NCBI RefSeq assembly: GCF_020497125.1
Contig: NC_059072.1
Coordinates: 74,035,697 to 74,099,696, forward strand
Reading direction: 5' to 3'
Length of the DNA stretch: 64,000 nucleotides
Origin: Mauremys mutica
Taxonomy: Eukaryota; Chordata; Testudines; Geoemydidae
Numbering within the stretch: the stretch's first letter is position 1; every line of letters begins with the position of its first letter. The translations under genes were made by a program, and so were the position numbers. The notes under the pieces are model-generated. The model was not told where the DNA came from. It worked only from the letters and a program-made list of their open reading frames with translations, and made no database searches. This document shows positions 61,806 through 64,000 of the stretch, piece by piece.

Positions 61806-62462
61806 CTGCAAGCAAAAAGAACACAGAGTTCTAAAGATGCTGGTTTTATCCAGAGTCCTGTCCTCTTCTCGTACTTGCTCTCACAGAAAGGATGTCAGTG
61901 GTTTAAGCTGTTTCCATATTTTAGACTTTTCAAATGGTCATTGGGGGAGAAATGTAAACGTAAATAAGATTTATGCAGGGTTGATTGATTATCTCTCTTT
62001 GCATTTTAAATATGATGCCTGAATCATTTTTAGGTTGCATCTGAAATGTGAAAATGAGCATAATTTCTGATTCATACAAAAACTGGGGGTGGGGAGAGTT
62101 TTGCAAATATATAAGCCAAAATAATGCAAAAACAACTGAATTTAAGAAAAGCTTGTCAAACCTTTCCTGTGGCTACCAGAGAAGAAAGTGGAATACAGGG
62201 AGTGTGAAAGTTTAACATGGGTGAGAAGCGAGCCGGTTGGGTGTTTGGGAATGGCTCACTAGCCTTTCATTTCTAAGGCACTGATACTGCATGGAGCTCC
62301 CTGTAAGCACCTGCTTAACTTCAAATATGCGAGCAAGCCCACTAACTTCAGAGACTACTTGTGTTTAGAAGTTAATGGGACTGCTCACATGCATAATCAC
62401 ATCCTTTGCTGAACAGGAGTTAGTATCACAAGTGCAGACTCCTTCCAGTAGTGACAGTTTAG

Positions 62463-62575
62463 TAGGGTGACCAGATAGCAAGTATAAAAAATCAGGACAG
62501 AGTGTGGGGGGTAATAGGTGCCTATATAAGAGAAAGTCCCGATATTTGGGGCTATCTCTATAAAATCGGTGCTCT
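62463..62575 (+). mobile_element. Short DNA-transposon MITE
   Basis: TAGGGTGACCAGATAGCAAG, GGGGGGTAATAGGTGCCTAT, AAGTCCCGATATTTGGGG: a common turtle-type short element; right terminus degraded. Confidence 0.6.
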
Positions 62576-62854
62576 CCATCCAGTTAGTAGCAGACAGGCA
62601 TGTGTGCTTTAGTGTCCACTTAACTGCATCTGCAAGAGTAAACCAGGAGGCCAAGGGGTGAGTGATGAACCAGGACCTTAGTTTCCATAATCTACACATG
62701 AGCATGTACATAAGCCTCCTCATGCAAGTAGACACCTTGAACTCTAAGTCTTCCTCATGTGAGTGCAGAGTGATGCATATATTTAAGTGTTTGCAAGATC
62801 ATAAACTAGCCTGTCACACCCAAGAGGTCACATCCTCCCCCCTCACAGGGTTTC

Positions 62855-63000
62855 AGAGCCCAGGCTCCAGCCCCAACCTGAACATCTGCCCTGCAGTTTT
62901 ATAGCCCTGAAGCTCTAGACCTGCAAGCCCAAGTCAGCTGACCTGGGCTCTGACGCTAGGTGCTTCAGGTTTTTTTTAATCAGTGTAGACATATCTTTGT
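62855..63000 (+). mobile_element. Harbinger-type MITE end
   Basis: CAAGTCAGCTGACCTGGGCT (a near-palindrome), then a T run and CAGTGTAGACATATC, the terminus type of the other Harbinger-like MITEs. Confidence 0.5.
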
Positions 63001-64000
63001 GCTAAGCCACATTTATGCTGGACTTAACTGTGTCTGAAAACAGAATTTGAATTTGGTTTTAAAAATACCGCAGTTCTCGCTAAACTCTGCAGTACCAGAC
63101 TGGCTTTGAGTGTGGTGGTGTATGTGTGTTGATATTGAAAAAAATAAAAAGGCGTGTGGTCGCGGTGGAGAGGGGGTGGCACAAGTGTAGGTGAGACAAG
63201 TTCATGGTTTGTGAAATCCAAACATTTAAAATATATCATGCAAGTGAAAGAGAAATGGTTTTCTGACTTTTTATGATGTATGAAGGTGGCTTTTTTGTTC
63301 CTATTCTGTTCGGATTTTTACCCTGGTTTCCTGGAAGACCATAAGGGTAAGTGGAGAACTCTGATATCTATGATTTGAAACCTAACTGAGAGAAGTTGCA
63401 GGCTTTTTGTTTGTTTTTTGTAATTCAGACGATTTAAAACTATTGTTTTTGTTAACACCCATTTAACTCAAATACACAACAGACAATTCAGAAGAAAGCT
63501 CTTTTGCTAAAGATTGAAGACCTCCTTCAATTAAGAGCCAAGAAACCACATCTTTGGATTCTTTGGAAAAAAACAGGGGAGATGAGACAACATTACTGAC
63601 ATTTCTAAGCTTAAAAAAATAAGTATAAATTTTGTTGAAGTTTTTTCTATATACAATTACACACAAAGGAGAGTAACCCAATGTCTATCTCCTGACCCAC
63701 CTACCATTGAAGTCAACTTTAAAAAGTAGCTTCCAGTGTCTCATTTCCCATTAGCTTCCTTGGAACGTAGGCTTGAGCACAGTAAATCCTCTTTACTGAC
63801 AGCTTCTCAATACGTAGTATCTATTCCTTTTCAATTCCCTATCCCTCTTTTCCCCAAATGCCCCCTTCCTTCTCTTTCTTTCAGTTCTGAATTCTAGATT
63901 TCCAGTCCTCACAAGAAGTGATATTCAGTCCTTGGAACAAGTGATTGATAATGCCTGAGAGAAAGCAAGGTCTTCTGTCAATGAGGTTTGACATAGTCCC

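Larger units (their letters stand above)
61806..64000 (-). other. LIN7A: LIN7A intron, incomplete
   Basis: Sequence on the 5' side of the coding exon; the next upstream exon is not in the window. It holds old repeats at 62260-62410 and the two MITEs listed separately. Otherwise nothing recognised. Confidence 0.6.

Overview
The window looks like nuclear DNA of a non-avian reptile, most likely a turtle. Two things point there: a dense, diverse set of hAT-type and PIF/Harbinger-type MITEs beside CR1 LINEs and a Penelope-like retroelement, and protein-coding exons that are vertebrate and clearly amniote in sequence. This is from recognition, not a database search. No prokaryotic features are present.

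Three genes can be supported. MYF6 (MRF4; coding exons within 7096-8504, + strand, 242 aa) and MYF5 (16059-18006, + strand, 256 aa) lie head to tail. Each has three exons with the same intron phases (0, then 1). Both encode myogenic bHLH transcription factors and each sits behind an identical 11-base TATA element. On the - strand, the last coding exon of LIN7A lies at 61593-61805. Its stop codon is immediately followed by a consensus splice donor, and a strong acceptor 1.2 kb downstream suggests a separate 3'UTR exon (about 60427 down to 58215). The order MYF6-MYF5-LIN7A (reverse) is the usual amniote arrangement.

Layout: 1-673 is the truncated end of a Harbinger-type element. 2-4.6 kb holds an older repeat and an antisense CR1. 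6.6-18.6 kb is the MYF6/MYF5 cluster, unusually poor in transposons, with one MITE in the intergenic space where myogenic enhancers are expected. 19-58 kb is a transposon-rich desert. It contains eight reasonably delimited hAT-type elements (four with perfect 8-bp target duplications), nested insertions in a CR1, two LTR-like sequences, a large GC-rich foldback, a four-hairpin MITE, and, at 50042-52601, an inverted Penelope-like composite with an 18-base flanking duplication. From 58.2 kb on lies the LIN7A 3' region and intron.

The most unusual structure is the Penelope-like composite. Its empty-site paralogue seems to be present in the same window at 45.85 kb. Its two inverted ends carry separate MITE insertions at about the same place, and its ends keep degenerate hammerhead-ribozyme-like motifs. 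No undescribed protein-coding system was seen.
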